Source: Rhodospirillales bacterium (GTDB lineage: Bacteria; Pseudomonadota; Alphaproteobacteria; Rhodospirillales; JABHCV01). From it: a stretch of DNA of 15,171 bases. The position numbers and the translations under genes are program-made. Positions 1 to 6,319 of this stretch are shown here, in pieces. The DNA is taken from NCBI GenBank assembly GCA_016776705.1, contig JADHSW010000053.1, forward strand, positions 1-15,171, read 5' to 3'. Below the pieces are notes generated by a model. That model ran no database searches. It was given only the letters and a program-made list of their open reading frames with translations, and was not told where the DNA came from. Every line of letters begins with the position of its first letter. Within the stretch, counting starts at the first letter, position 1.

Positions 1-555
1 ACGCGGCAGCAGATGATCGAAGCGCGCCACGATGATGTCCCAGTCACGAAGCAGATAAAAAGCCGCCAGCGGCGTGATGACAATCAGCGACAGCAAATTG
101 AAGAACGCCATACCGCCGCTCCACAAATTTTGAAGCATCCCGCCCAGCCAGGACAGAATTTTTCCGGCGTAAGACTCAGCCGCCCCCTTTAGTTCGTCCA
201 TCTCACCGCTGGACAGTTTATCCTGCAAAAGCTCGACAATCGGGGCGGCGCGCTCTCGCAAAAGTTCGATTAGATCAGGAATGCGGGCAACCAGGCCAAC
301 CACCTGCGCCTGCAGCAATGGAAACAGAAGCACCAGAATAATCCCGGCTAGCCCTAGGAAAGCAAGGATGACAAGGCCAGCGGCCAGGCCGCGGGACGCA
401 CCCGCTTTTTCCAGCCGGTCCGCGACCGGGTCGAAAAAATAGGCGACCGCCAATCCGGCGACAAAAGGCGTCATAATACTGCTGAGTGCATACAGGAAAA
501 AGGCAACAACAAGGAACCCGGCAATCCAGAAGAAAGCTTTGCGGTCATCACTCAT
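1..555 (-). CDS. AI-2E family transporter (PerM-like), C-terminus cut by the window edge
   Basis: An open frame runs from an ATG at 555 to the left edge (185 codons), so only the N-terminal half is visible. It begins MSDDRKAFFWIAGFLVVAFF and has a hydrophobic segment at about residues 8-40, another at about 58-80, an amphipathic charged stretch at about 88-130, and a further membrane segment ending in the family-typical FYLLRDWD near residue 170. This layout fits the AI-2E transporter/PerM family of polytopic inner-membrane proteins, whose substrates are mostly unproven (AI-2 export, Na+/H+ antiport and others have been proposed). A purine-rich GGGGGA lies just upstream of the ATG. The gene starts 11 nt after the phosphatidyltransferase stop, so the two are probably co-transcribed. 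The family call is firm; the substrate is unknown. Confidence 0.88.
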   Translation of the reverse strand, partial: MSDDRKAFFWIAGFLVVAFFLYALSSIMTPFVAGLAVAYFFDPVADRLEKAGASRGLAAGLVILAFLGLAGIILVLLFPLLQAQVVGLVARIPDLIELLRERAAPIVELLQDKLSSGEMDELKGAAESYAGKILSWLGGMLQNLWSGGMAFFNLLSLIVITPLAAFYLLRDWDIIVARFDHLLPR

Positions 556-566
556 CGGGTCCCCCA

Positions 567-1085
567 CTAGTCTGAATCCAGGCGGCGCATAATCACGACA
601 AGATACGATAATCCGGAAGCCATTGTCGTTACAGCAACTATACCGATCATCATCTCCTTGAACAGGCCCGAGTTGAATCCCAAGCCGCTAGCGCCAAGCA
701 CGACAGCGACCAATACAATCTGCGCCAGCGTGTTGACCTTGCTGATAAACAAGGGGTCCATTTCCAGCTTGCGGACCATGGTCTGGAATAAAACCACCGC
801 GCCGACAATCATAACATCACGAAAAACCACCAATATAACCAGCCAGCTTTCCAGGTATCCCTGAACGCCCAAGGTGATAAAAACACTAACCAGCAAAGCC
901 TTGTCGGCCAGCGGGTCCAGATAGGCGCCAAATTCCGTCACTTGATTCCATCGCTTGGCCAAAAAACCATCGACGGCATCGCTGATTCCGGCGGCGACAA
1001 ACAGCCAGAAGGCGGCAAAAATAAAATCGTTCATGATAAGCCACACGGTCACCGGCACCGCAAGCAAACGCCCAAGGGTAATCAT
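567..1085 (-). CDS. CDP-alcohol phosphatidyltransferase (PgsA-like)
   Basis: This is a small integral membrane enzyme that moves a phosphatidyl group from CDP-diacylglycerol to an alcohol, probably glycerol-3-phosphate in phosphatidylglycerol synthesis. The family signature D-x2-D-G-x2-A-R-x8-G-x3-D-x3-D is present at residues 36-61 with all four aspartates (D36, D39, D57, D61). The usual Arg after Ala is Lys (K44), with an Arg next to it. Hydrophobic segments at about 8-33, 63-90, 118-135 and 145-165 fit the family fold. The ATG at 1085 may not be the true start: the codons just upstream encode N-I-P-N, the usual beginning of PgsA proteins, but no ATG, GTG or TTG precedes them in frame. It lies 44 nt after the DUF2066 stop and 11 nt before the AI-2E gene, so an operon is likely. 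PgsA is the likeliest member; another CDP-alcohol acceptor cannot be excluded. Confidence 0.85.
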   Translation of the reverse strand: MITLGRLLAVPVTVWLIMNDFIFAAFWLFVAAGISDAVDGFLAKRWNQVTEFGAYLDPLADKALLVSVFITLGVQGYLESWLVILVVFRDVMIVGAVVLFQTMVRKLEMDPLFISKVNTLAQIVLVAVVLGASGLGFNSGLFKEMMIGIVAVTTMASGLSYLVVIMRRLDSD

Positions 1086-1129
1086 GTTGGGTATATTCAG
1101 ATCCAGATCAGAGCCGTTAAATTGCTGTA

Positions 1130-2245
1130 TTATTGTCCCAACTCCAATACCCAGCCATCGCCATCGCGGTTTATCGCTAGATCAGCCTGTTCCAACGCCA
1201 GGGCAAGCTGTTCCGGCTCGCCGATGTAGTGAAGATTGACCCGTACTTCGTCCAGGGAAAGAATAACCACGTCGCTACGCCGGATCACGGCGACACCGCC
1301 TAACCTGCGTCTTATGTCCAGCCAATCCTTAAGACTGTTGATCCTGATCTTGACGGCAATCACAGCCTGAGAACCAAATTGCAGAAGATTGTCGCGCTTC
1401 CAGTTGTCTTCTATCTGGCTGGTCAATTCGATGGCGGCGCGCGAAAGAAGGGCTTCAAGTGATTCCTGATCATGCGAGGCGAAGCTTTTTACAACCGTCT
1501 GTTCCTGCATGGCCGTGCCATAGCGGGTGACATAAACTTCCAGGTCGGGGCGTCCACGATCCATTTTAAGCGTCGCATGGGCGACCACGGTATCGCCAGC
1601 ATCATAACGCGAGGCAATCACGGATAAGCGCTGGTCGTCACCGGCAACGGCCTGTTCAGGGCCAATCGCCGCAATATCGGACAAGTCGCCCCGGGGCAGA
1701 ATCGCTGGAACAAGGGAATAAAGCTCCGGGCGATGAATCCACGCCTGACGCCACGGATTTGGATCATCCCATAACAACAGGGTTCCCGCCGCCTGATAGA
1801 CGGGAAGAACAAGAACCGGCTTTGACGTTGTCTCTGCGAAGGAGATGCTCCTGTCGATCAACAAACGGCGCACTTCATCGGGCTTGAAGCTATAATTCAA
1901 CGTCGCCAGATAACGAACGGCTGACGCCTTTTCCTGGGCAACTTCGAAATCCAGCACATAGGCGGCAATTTCGGAAGCACTGAAATCTGGCAGGCGGAAA
2001 TGGTCACTGCGCATTGTCAGGCGTTCAAGAAGTTGGCGGAAAGCCGCCCCTTCAGCCTTCATCAGAGCCTTGTCGCGGGCTTCGGATGTGGATGCCGCCG
2101 TCTCGTCTACTTTTACCCCGCGAACGCTAAAGACATCACGCTCGCTGGCCATGCCATTGCAGACGCTGCTGTGGAACAAGATGAAACTTGCCGCCACGAG
2201 CAGCATAAAAGTGCGGATTGTCCTCCCCAAACATGGATCGATCAT
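1130..2245 (-). CDS. DUF2066 domain-containing exported protein
   Basis: The 371-residue protein has an N-terminal signal-like segment: basic residues (R8, R11), a hydrophobic core at about 13-27, and a likely cleavage near the S-V-C-N-G-M-A-S stretch at 27-34. A periplasmic or membrane-anchored location is therefore likely. There is no clear lipobox. The start of the mature part (about 36-75, a V-x-G-V-x-V-D-E-T-A-like strand followed by an A-R-x-x-A-L-x-x-A-E helix) resembles the beginning of DUF2066 proteins, which have no established function. I rest the call on this and on the gene context, since DUF2066 genes are commonly found between purM and a CDP-alcohol phosphatidyltransferase in alphaproteobacteria. 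It is transcribed divergently from purM with 67 bp between the starts. The ribosome-binding site is weak; M14 is an alternative start that would keep the hydrophobic core. Confidence 0.75.
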   Translation of the reverse strand: MIDPCLGRTIRTFMLLVAASFILFHSSVCNGMASERDVFSVRGVKVDETAASTSEARDKALMKAEGAAFRQLLERLTMRSDHFRLPDFSASEIAAYVLDFEVAQEKASAVRYLATLNYSFKPDEVRRLLIDRSISFAETTSKPVLVLPVYQAAGTLLLWDDPNPWRQAWIHRPELYSLVPAILPRGDLSDIAAIGPEQAVAGDDQRLSVIASRYDAGDTVVAHATLKMDRGRPDLEVYVTRYGTAMQEQTVVKSFASHDQESLEALLSRAAIELTSQIEDNWKRDNLLQFGSQAVIAVKIRINSLKDWLDIRRRLGGVAVIRRSDVVILSLDEVRVNLHYIGEPEQLALALEQADLAINRDGDGWVLELGQ

Positions 2246-2312
2246 TGCAAACAGCCCCAGATAAAGTATCTTCTGCCTTCGGATTTGAAGCGGAACTTAG
2301 CACACCTGACGG

Positions 2313-3383
2313 ATGGAGGAAGCCATTAACGGCCTTAGTTACAAGGATGCAGGCGTAGACATTGATGCAGGGGAAGCCCTGGTCGATGCGATCAAGCCTC
2401 TGGCCAAATCTACGGCGCGTGCTGGCGTCGCCTCGGGACTGGGCGGATTCGGCGCTATGTTTGACCTTAAAGCCGCCGGATACAACGATCCGGTGCTTGT
2501 CGCCGGCACGGACGGCGTCGGCACCAAGTTGAAAGTCGCCATCGAGGCGGGCAAGCATGACACAGTCGGCATCGACCTCGTCGCCATGTGTGTCAACGAT
2601 CTGGTCGTACAGGGCGCGGAACCCTTGTTCTTCCTGGATTATTTCGCCACCGCCAAACTGGATGTCGCGGCCGGAACCGATATCGTTTCAGGTATCGCCG
2701 AAGGCTGCCGCCGCGCAGGATGCGCCCTGATTGGCGGCGAGACTGCCGAAATGCCCGGTATGTACGCCAAGGGCGATTACGATCTGGCCGGATTTTCCGT
2801 CGGCGCGGTTGAGCGCGAGGCAATCCTGACAGGTGACAAGGTCGGCGAAGGCGATGTCATTCTGGGCCTTGCAGCAAGTGGCCTGCATTCGAATGGATTT
2901 TCACTGGTGCGCCGCGTTGTTGAAAAAGCCGGTCTGGACTATGCCGACGAATCTCCCTTCCAGCCCGGCACCAGACTTGCGGACGCCCTGCTGGAACCAA
3001 CACGCATATATGTGAAAAGCTGCCTTGCCGCAATCGCCACAGGCGGCGTGCATGGACTGGCCCACATTACCGGCGGCGGCTTGCTGGAAAATATCCCCCG
3101 TGTTCTCCCTGATGGCCTGGGCGCTGACCTTGACGCCGCCGCGTGGCAACTGCCTGGCGTCTTTGACTGGTTGGCAAAAGCCGGGGGCATTGCCCAGAAC
3201 GAGATGGCCCGCACCTTCAACTGTGGTATCGGCATGGCCGTTATCGTAAAGGCCGGGCAGGCCGAAGCCCTTGCAAGCGTGCTTGCCGAAAATGGCGAAA
3301 CCGTAAAAACCATTGGCCGGGTCGTCAAACGCGACAGCAAAGGCGTTGAAATTGCAAATATTGAAGACCAATGGCCAAATTAA
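2313..3383 (+). CDS. purM: Phosphoribosylformylglycinamidine cyclo-ligase (AIR synthetase)
   Basis: PurM closes the imidazole ring: it uses ATP to turn formylglycinamidine ribonucleotide into 5-aminoimidazole ribonucleotide, step five of de novo purine synthesis, in the cytosol. The 356 residues match the usual length of about 345-350. Visible hallmarks are SYKDAGVDIDAG at 9-20, GTDGVGTKLK at 65-74 (ATP/phosphate-binding loop with D67), CVNDL at 93-97, GGETAEMPGMY at 141-151, GLHSNGFSLVR at 190-200 and HITGGG at 251-256. The chosen ATG has little Shine-Dalgarno sequence before it, but it places SYKDAG at the usual distance from the N-terminus. The end overlaps purN by 13 nt, which suggests translational coupling. 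The gene is divergent from the DUF2066 gene. Confidence 0.98.
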   Translation: MEEAINGLSYKDAGVDIDAGEALVDAIKPLAKSTARAGVASGLGGFGAMFDLKAAGYNDPVLVAGTDGVGTKLKVAIEAGKHDTVGIDLVAMCVNDLVVQGAEPLFFLDYFATAKLDVAAGTDIVSGIAEGCRRAGCALIGGETAEMPGMYAKGDYDLAGFSVGAVEREAILTGDKVGEGDVILGLAASGLHSNGFSLVRRVVEKAGLDYADESPFQPGTRLADALLEPTRIYVKSCLAAIATGGVHGLAHITGGGLLENIPRVLPDGLGADLDAAAWQLPGVFDWLAKAGGIAQNEMARTFNCGIGMAVIVKAGQAEALASVLAENGETVKTIGRVVKRDSKGVEIANIEDQWPN

Positions 3384-4024
3384 AGCTCTGTGTGCTGATA
3401 TCGGGACGGGGTTCGAACTTGCAATCCCTGATCGACGCCTGCGCCGATGACGCTTATCCCGCAGAAATAAGTCTCGTCGTCTCCAACATCGACGGCGTGC
3501 AGGGGTTGGCGCGAGCCAAGACCGCTGGCATCCCGACCACCGTCATCAGCCACATGGATTTCAAAAGCCGCGATTCCTTTGATGCATCCCTGCGCGAAGC
3601 CATTGAACGTTTCGATGTTGACCTGCTTTGCCTTGCCGGTTTCATGCGTATTCTCAGCGATGGTTTTGTCGAGTACTGGAAAGACCGCCTGATCAACATC
3701 CATCCTTCCCTCCTGCCCGAGTTCAGGGGACTGGACGTACAGCAACGCGCCATCGACGCAGGCGTCGATAAATCCGGCTGCACTGTTCATTTTGTCCGAC
3801 CGGAAATGGATACCGGACCGATCATCGTTCAAGCACAGGTTCCTGTGCTCCGGGGTGACACGGCCGCGGACCTGACGGCGCGTATCCTGGTCAAGGAACA
3901 CGTTATCTACCCGATGGCCGTAAAACTGATTGCCGAAGACCGCGTTGATATCAAAAACGAACAGGTTTTGATCGACGGTAATGGCGCGCCGGAAGGCGGC
4001 TTCAGCCCCTTGACGATATACTAG
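3371..4024 (+). CDS. purN: Phosphoribosylglycinamide formyltransferase
   Basis: PurN transfers a formyl group from 10-formyltetrahydrofolate to glycinamide ribonucleotide (step three of purine synthesis). The 217 residues carry the N-terminal phosphate loop ISGRGSNL (10-17), the core motif N109-I-H111-P-S-L-L-P and D147 in DTGPII. N109, H111 and D147 correspond to the catalytic triad N106/H108/D144 of the E. coli enzyme. Downstream of HPSLLP the usual G-L-x-T-H is replaced by G-L-D-V-Q-Q (120-125), a small deviation in the substrate loop. The start lies inside the purM 3' end (13-nt overlap), as in many compact purMN operons. The C-terminal tail after about 200 is family-variable. The identification is secure. 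Confidence 0.97.
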   Translation: MAKLKLCVLISGRGSNLQSLIDACADDAYPAEISLVVSNIDGVQGLARAKTAGIPTTVISHMDFKSRDSFDASLREAIERFDVDLLCLAGFMRILSDGFVEYWKDRLINIHPSLLPEFRGLDVQQRAIDAGVDKSGCTVHFVRPEMDTGPIIVQAQVPVLRGDTAADLTARILVKEHVIYPMAVKLIAEDRVDIKNEQVLIDGNGAPEGGFSPLTIY

Positions 4025-4070
4025 ATCAATCTGCATTGAAGGGTTTCATTTCAATGCAGATAATTTGATC
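4024..4070. repeat. Long inverted repeat downstream of purN
   Basis: CTGCATTGAA at 4031-4040 is exactly complementary to TTCAATGCAG at 4050-4059 across a 9-nt loop. An outer pair, GATCAA at 4024-4029 and TTGATC at 4065-4070, extends the structure with a small internal asymmetry. No T-tract follows on either side, so it is not a typical intrinsic terminator. It could still act as a 3'-end-protecting hairpin for purMN mRNA or be a dispersed palindromic element. Confidence 0.7.
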
Positions 4071-4097
4071 GTTTCATGAACAGTTAGAGCATCTTAC

Positions 4098-4117
4098 CTG
4101 CGTTCATGCGAACGCAG
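4098..4117. repeat. Perfect 8-bp palindromic hairpin upstream of the YeeE/YedE gene
   Basis: CTGCGTTC at 4098-4105 pairs exactly with GAACGCAG at 4110-4117 over a 4-nt loop. Flanking AGAGCATCTT on the left and AGATTGCACT on the right give an imperfect extension of the symmetry, which suggests a larger palindromic repeat unit. The 9-mer ATTGCACTG follows at 4118-4126 and again at 4143-4151, 25 bp apart. Whether this is a dispersed repeat or an operator for the transporter gene cannot be decided here. Confidence 0.6.
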
Positions 4118-4187
4118 ATTGCACTGAAATTTTACAATTATTATTGCACTGCAGCGAACTTTATATTAGTTTATCGTAATATTAATT

Positions 4188-4191
4188 GGAG
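4188..4191 (+). promoter_or_regulatory. Ribosome-binding site deciding the YeeE/YedE start
   Basis: GGAG at 4188-4191 lies 7 nt before the ATG at 4199. The longer frame opening at 4106 starts inside a palindrome and encodes 31 residues unlike the family N-terminus, so the ATG at 4199 is preferred. Confidence 0.8.
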
Positions 4192-4198
4192 ATGCGTG

Positions 4199-5296
4199 AT
4201 GAGTCTGCTCGACGCGATAGACTGGTTGGGTGAAGGCGGCGTTCTGACACTGGGAAGCCTGCTTGTCGGCCTCTTCTTTGGCATACTCGCCCAACGCAGC
4301 CGTTTTTGTCTTCGCGCCGCCGTGATTGAATTCTTTCGCGGTTCAATCGGTGCCAGCGTCAGCGTCTGGTTGCTGACTTTCTTCGCCGCCGTTTCGGCCA
4401 CTCAAATTCTCATAACAATGGATCTTCTGGAAGTAACTGAGGCCCGCCAACTGGCCTCTCGCGGCAGCCTGTCCGGTGCAATTATTGGCGGCCTGATGTT
4501 TGGTACGGGCATGGTCATGGCGCGGGGTTGCGCCTCGCGCTTATTGGTGCTGGCGGGAACCGGCAACCTGCGCTCCTTCGTTACCGGTTTAATCCTGACT
4601 GTCACAGCACAAGCCTCCTTGAGTGGCATCCTGTCGCCTGCACGCGAGTATCTATCCGGTCTATGGACGGTTGCAGGCGGTGCGGAACGCGACCTGATGG
4701 CGATCTTCGGATTGAGCTACGACAGCACGTTGGCAATCGGCCTGATCGGGATGGCCGGAGCCACCTACTACGCCATCGCCAACAAGATTGGCGGTTGGCG
4801 TTCCTTGGGTGCAATTGGCGTAGGCCTGATGATCGCCTTCGGTTGGCTTTTCACCTATTCCATGTCGTATCAGTCTTTCAAACCGGTTCAGGTCATGAGC
4901 ATCACCCTGATCGGCCCCTCCGCCGATACCCTGATGACACTGATTAACGAGCCCAGCATACCCCTGGACTTTAACCTGGGACTTGTTCCGGGAATCTTTT
5001 TCGGGGCCATGCTGGCGGCGTTTCTGAGCGGTACGTTGAAAATGGAATGCTTCGACGACCAACGCCGCATGCCACGCTATATCGGTGGCGCGGTGCTGAT
5101 GGGATTTGGCGGCATGCTGGCGGGCGGTTGCGCGGTCGGTACGGGCATCAGCGGATCTACCATATTTTCGCTAACGGCCTGGGTCGCCCTGGCCTCCATG
5201 TGGCTGGGAGCCGGGCTCACGGACTATCTGGTCGACCGCAAACGCATCCTCGTCGTCTCCCTGCCGTCGATTCCCCAAACGATAGTGGAAAAATAA
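4199..5296 (+). CDS. YeeE/YedE (TsuA-like) sulfur-compound transporter
   Basis: The 365-residue, highly hydrophobic protein has about nine or ten membrane segments and two halves with the same motif style: RFC (C37) and M-A-R-G-C (C111) in the first, EC (C284) and A-G-G-C-A-V-G-T-G-I-S-G (C311) in the second. In the YeeE/YedE family the glycine-flanked cysteines line a central path, and Spirochaeta thermophila TsuA imports thiosulfate by relaying it between cysteines. By that precedent this protein probably imports thiosulfate or another reduced sulfur species across the inner membrane. I choose the ATG at 4199 because of its Shine-Dalgarno site. No TusA/SirA-like partner, rhodanese or sulfur-oxidation gene lies nearby, so the substrate is an inference. 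It is probably transcribed on its own from the AT-rich region upstream. Confidence 0.88.
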   Translation: MSLLDAIDWLGEGGVLTLGSLLVGLFFGILAQRSRFCLRAAVIEFFRGSIGASVSVWLLTFFAAVSATQILITMDLLEVTEARQLASRGSLSGAIIGGLMFGTGMVMARGCASRLLVLAGTGNLRSFVTGLILTVTAQASLSGILSPAREYLSGLWTVAGGAERDLMAIFGLSYDSTLAIGLIGMAGATYYAIANKIGGWRSLGAIGVGLMIAFGWLFTYSMSYQSFKPVQVMSITLIGPSADTLMTLINEPSIPLDFNLGLVPGIFFGAMLAAFLSGTLKMECFDDQRRMPRYIGGAVLMGFGGMLAGGCAVGTGISGSTIFSLTAWVALASMWLGAGLTDYLVDRKRILVVSLPSIPQTIVEK

Positions 5297-5651
5297 TCCA
5301 GATGCCGGTCTGAATATGCGGCGTCCCCATACAACGTCCCTGGGCAATCATCTTCAAGCTATGGAGAAAGGAATTTGTACAGGTGAAAACTTCATTTTCA
5401 GTCATACCGTAAGCGGCCAGTTTATGGCCCCGGGTCACACACCATTCCAGACCGGAAAAATCGTCAACCCGTGCGTCAACTCGCTGGATGGCTGTTTACT
5501 TGGCTGATCCGTTCATTTTGGCCCCTTTTGTTATTTGACCCCGATATTGATGACCACGATACCAACGATACCCAGATTTCCCATTCATTAAAATGGCCCA
5601 ACTATTGTGTATTTATCGAGGCAATTTGATTTATTGAAATAGATTAGCTCA
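5297..5651. other. Intergenic region, about 350 bases, no gene recognised
   Basis: This stretch lies between the transporter stop and the ndk terminator. Short frames exist on both strands (for example 5316-5507 plus), but none has a convincing ribosome-binding site, a family-like sequence or a codon pattern like its neighbours. The last 120 bases are AT-rich. I see no tRNA fold, no riboswitch motif and no clear promoter. A small RNA cannot be excluded from sequence alone. Confidence 0.6.
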
Positions 5652-5652
5652 C

Positions 5653-5687
5653 AAAAAAAGCCCCCCGGCTTTCGCCGGAGGGCTTTC
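5653..5687 (-). terminator. Rho-independent terminator of ndk
   Basis: Read on the minus strand, an 11-bp GC-rich stem (arms at 5684-5674 and 5669-5659) closes on a GAAA tetraloop and runs into a tract of seven T. The one non-Watson-Crick position (5664/5679) is a G-U pair in the minus-strand RNA but an A-C mismatch in the plus-strand RNA, so it works best for ndk. A weaker T-rich run on the other side could give some activity for plus-strand transcripts. Confidence 0.92.
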
Positions 5688-5710
5688 TTAGAAATTTTAT
5701 TTCAGTCGAA

Positions 5711-6133
5711 TTAACCGACGATTTCAGCGTCGGAGAAGAAGAAGCTGATTTCCTTGGCGGCGTTTTCAACGCTGTCTGAGCCGTGTACAGAGTTCTCCTG
5801 CACATTGAGCGCAAATTCCTTGCGCACGGTGCCCTCGTCGGCCTGAGCCGGGTTGGTAGCGCCCATGACTGTGCGGTGCGCAAGGACAGCGTTTTCGCCT
5901 TCCAGAACCTGAGCAACAACAGGGCCAGAGATCATGTAATCGACCAGTTCACCGAAGAACGAGCGTTCCTTGTGAACATCGTAGAAGGCTTCGGCCTGTT
6001 CGCGCGACAGGCGAATACGTCGTTGAGCGACGATGCGCAGGCCTGCGTCTTCAAACATGGCATTGATTTTGCCAGTAATATTACGTTCAGTAGCGTCCGG
6101 TTTAATGATGGACAGGGTGCGTTCAATAGCCAT
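5711..6133 (-). CDS. ndk: Nucleoside diphosphate kinase
   Basis: Ndk equilibrates nucleoside di- and triphosphates by a ping-pong phosphohistidine mechanism in the cytosol. The 140-residue length is exactly that expected. Visible hallmarks are the N-terminal RTLSIIKPDA with K11, the substrate-binding R87 and T93-N94 region, and the active-site signature N114-S-V-H117-G-S-D120 with the catalytic histidine H117. A good GGAGGG ribosome-binding site (6143-6148 on the plus strand) lies 9 nt upstream of the ATG. A strong intrinsic terminator follows 20-odd bases after the stop, so ndk appears to be a single-gene transcript. It is divergent from the ABC-F gene, with 186 bp between the starts. The identification is certain. 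Confidence 0.98.
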   Translation of the reverse strand: MAIERTLSIIKPDATERNITGKINAMFEDAGLRIVAQRRIRLSREQAEAFYDVHKERSFFGELVDYMISGPVVAQVLEGENAVLAHRTVMGATNPAQADEGTVRKEFALNVQENSVHGSDSVENAAKEISFFFSDAEIVG

Positions 6134-6319
6134 TCCCCAAGTCCCTCCAAATCTGTTAATACGATTTATTACCGGTGCCTGACGGCCAATTGAAGGCTTG
6201 CCCCCTTCCCGGTGTTAAGGCCGCGGGTTATAGACCCATAGACAGGCGTTGGCAAGAGCTTGCTAATATTCATTTTAAGGCCTTTTCCCTTCGGACCGAT
6301 GCGTGCTATCAGGTCGCCC
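6134..6319. promoter_or_regulatory. Divergent promoter region of ndk and the ABC-F gene
   Basis: This 186-bp region separates two diverging starts and must hold promoters for both. On the minus strand TTCAAT and TAATAA with a 17-bp spacer is a weak candidate for ndk. On the plus strand the AT-rich stretch at 6260-6280 is a possible -10 area. I see no clear operator. Confidence 0.35.

Noticed and set aside
3380..4036. 218-codon minus-strand frame opposite purN
   Set aside because: Shadow of a clear purN gene; no family features of its own.
4031..4059. Intrinsic terminator of purMN
   Set aside because: The hairpin is AT-rich and lacks a T-tract on either strand.
4106..4198. A longer N-terminus for the YeeE/YedE protein (31 extra residues)
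   Set aside because: It starts inside a palindrome, is unlike the family N-terminus, and a good GGAG site precedes the ATG at 4199.
5316..5507. 63-codon plus-strand frame between the transporter and ndk
   Set aside because: No ribosome-binding site, no recognisable motif, and composition like non-coding sequence.
6260..6319. Upstream start for the ABC-F protein
   Set aside because: The extra 20 residues do not resemble the family; the conserved N-terminus begins at the ATG of 6320 and has an AGG before it.
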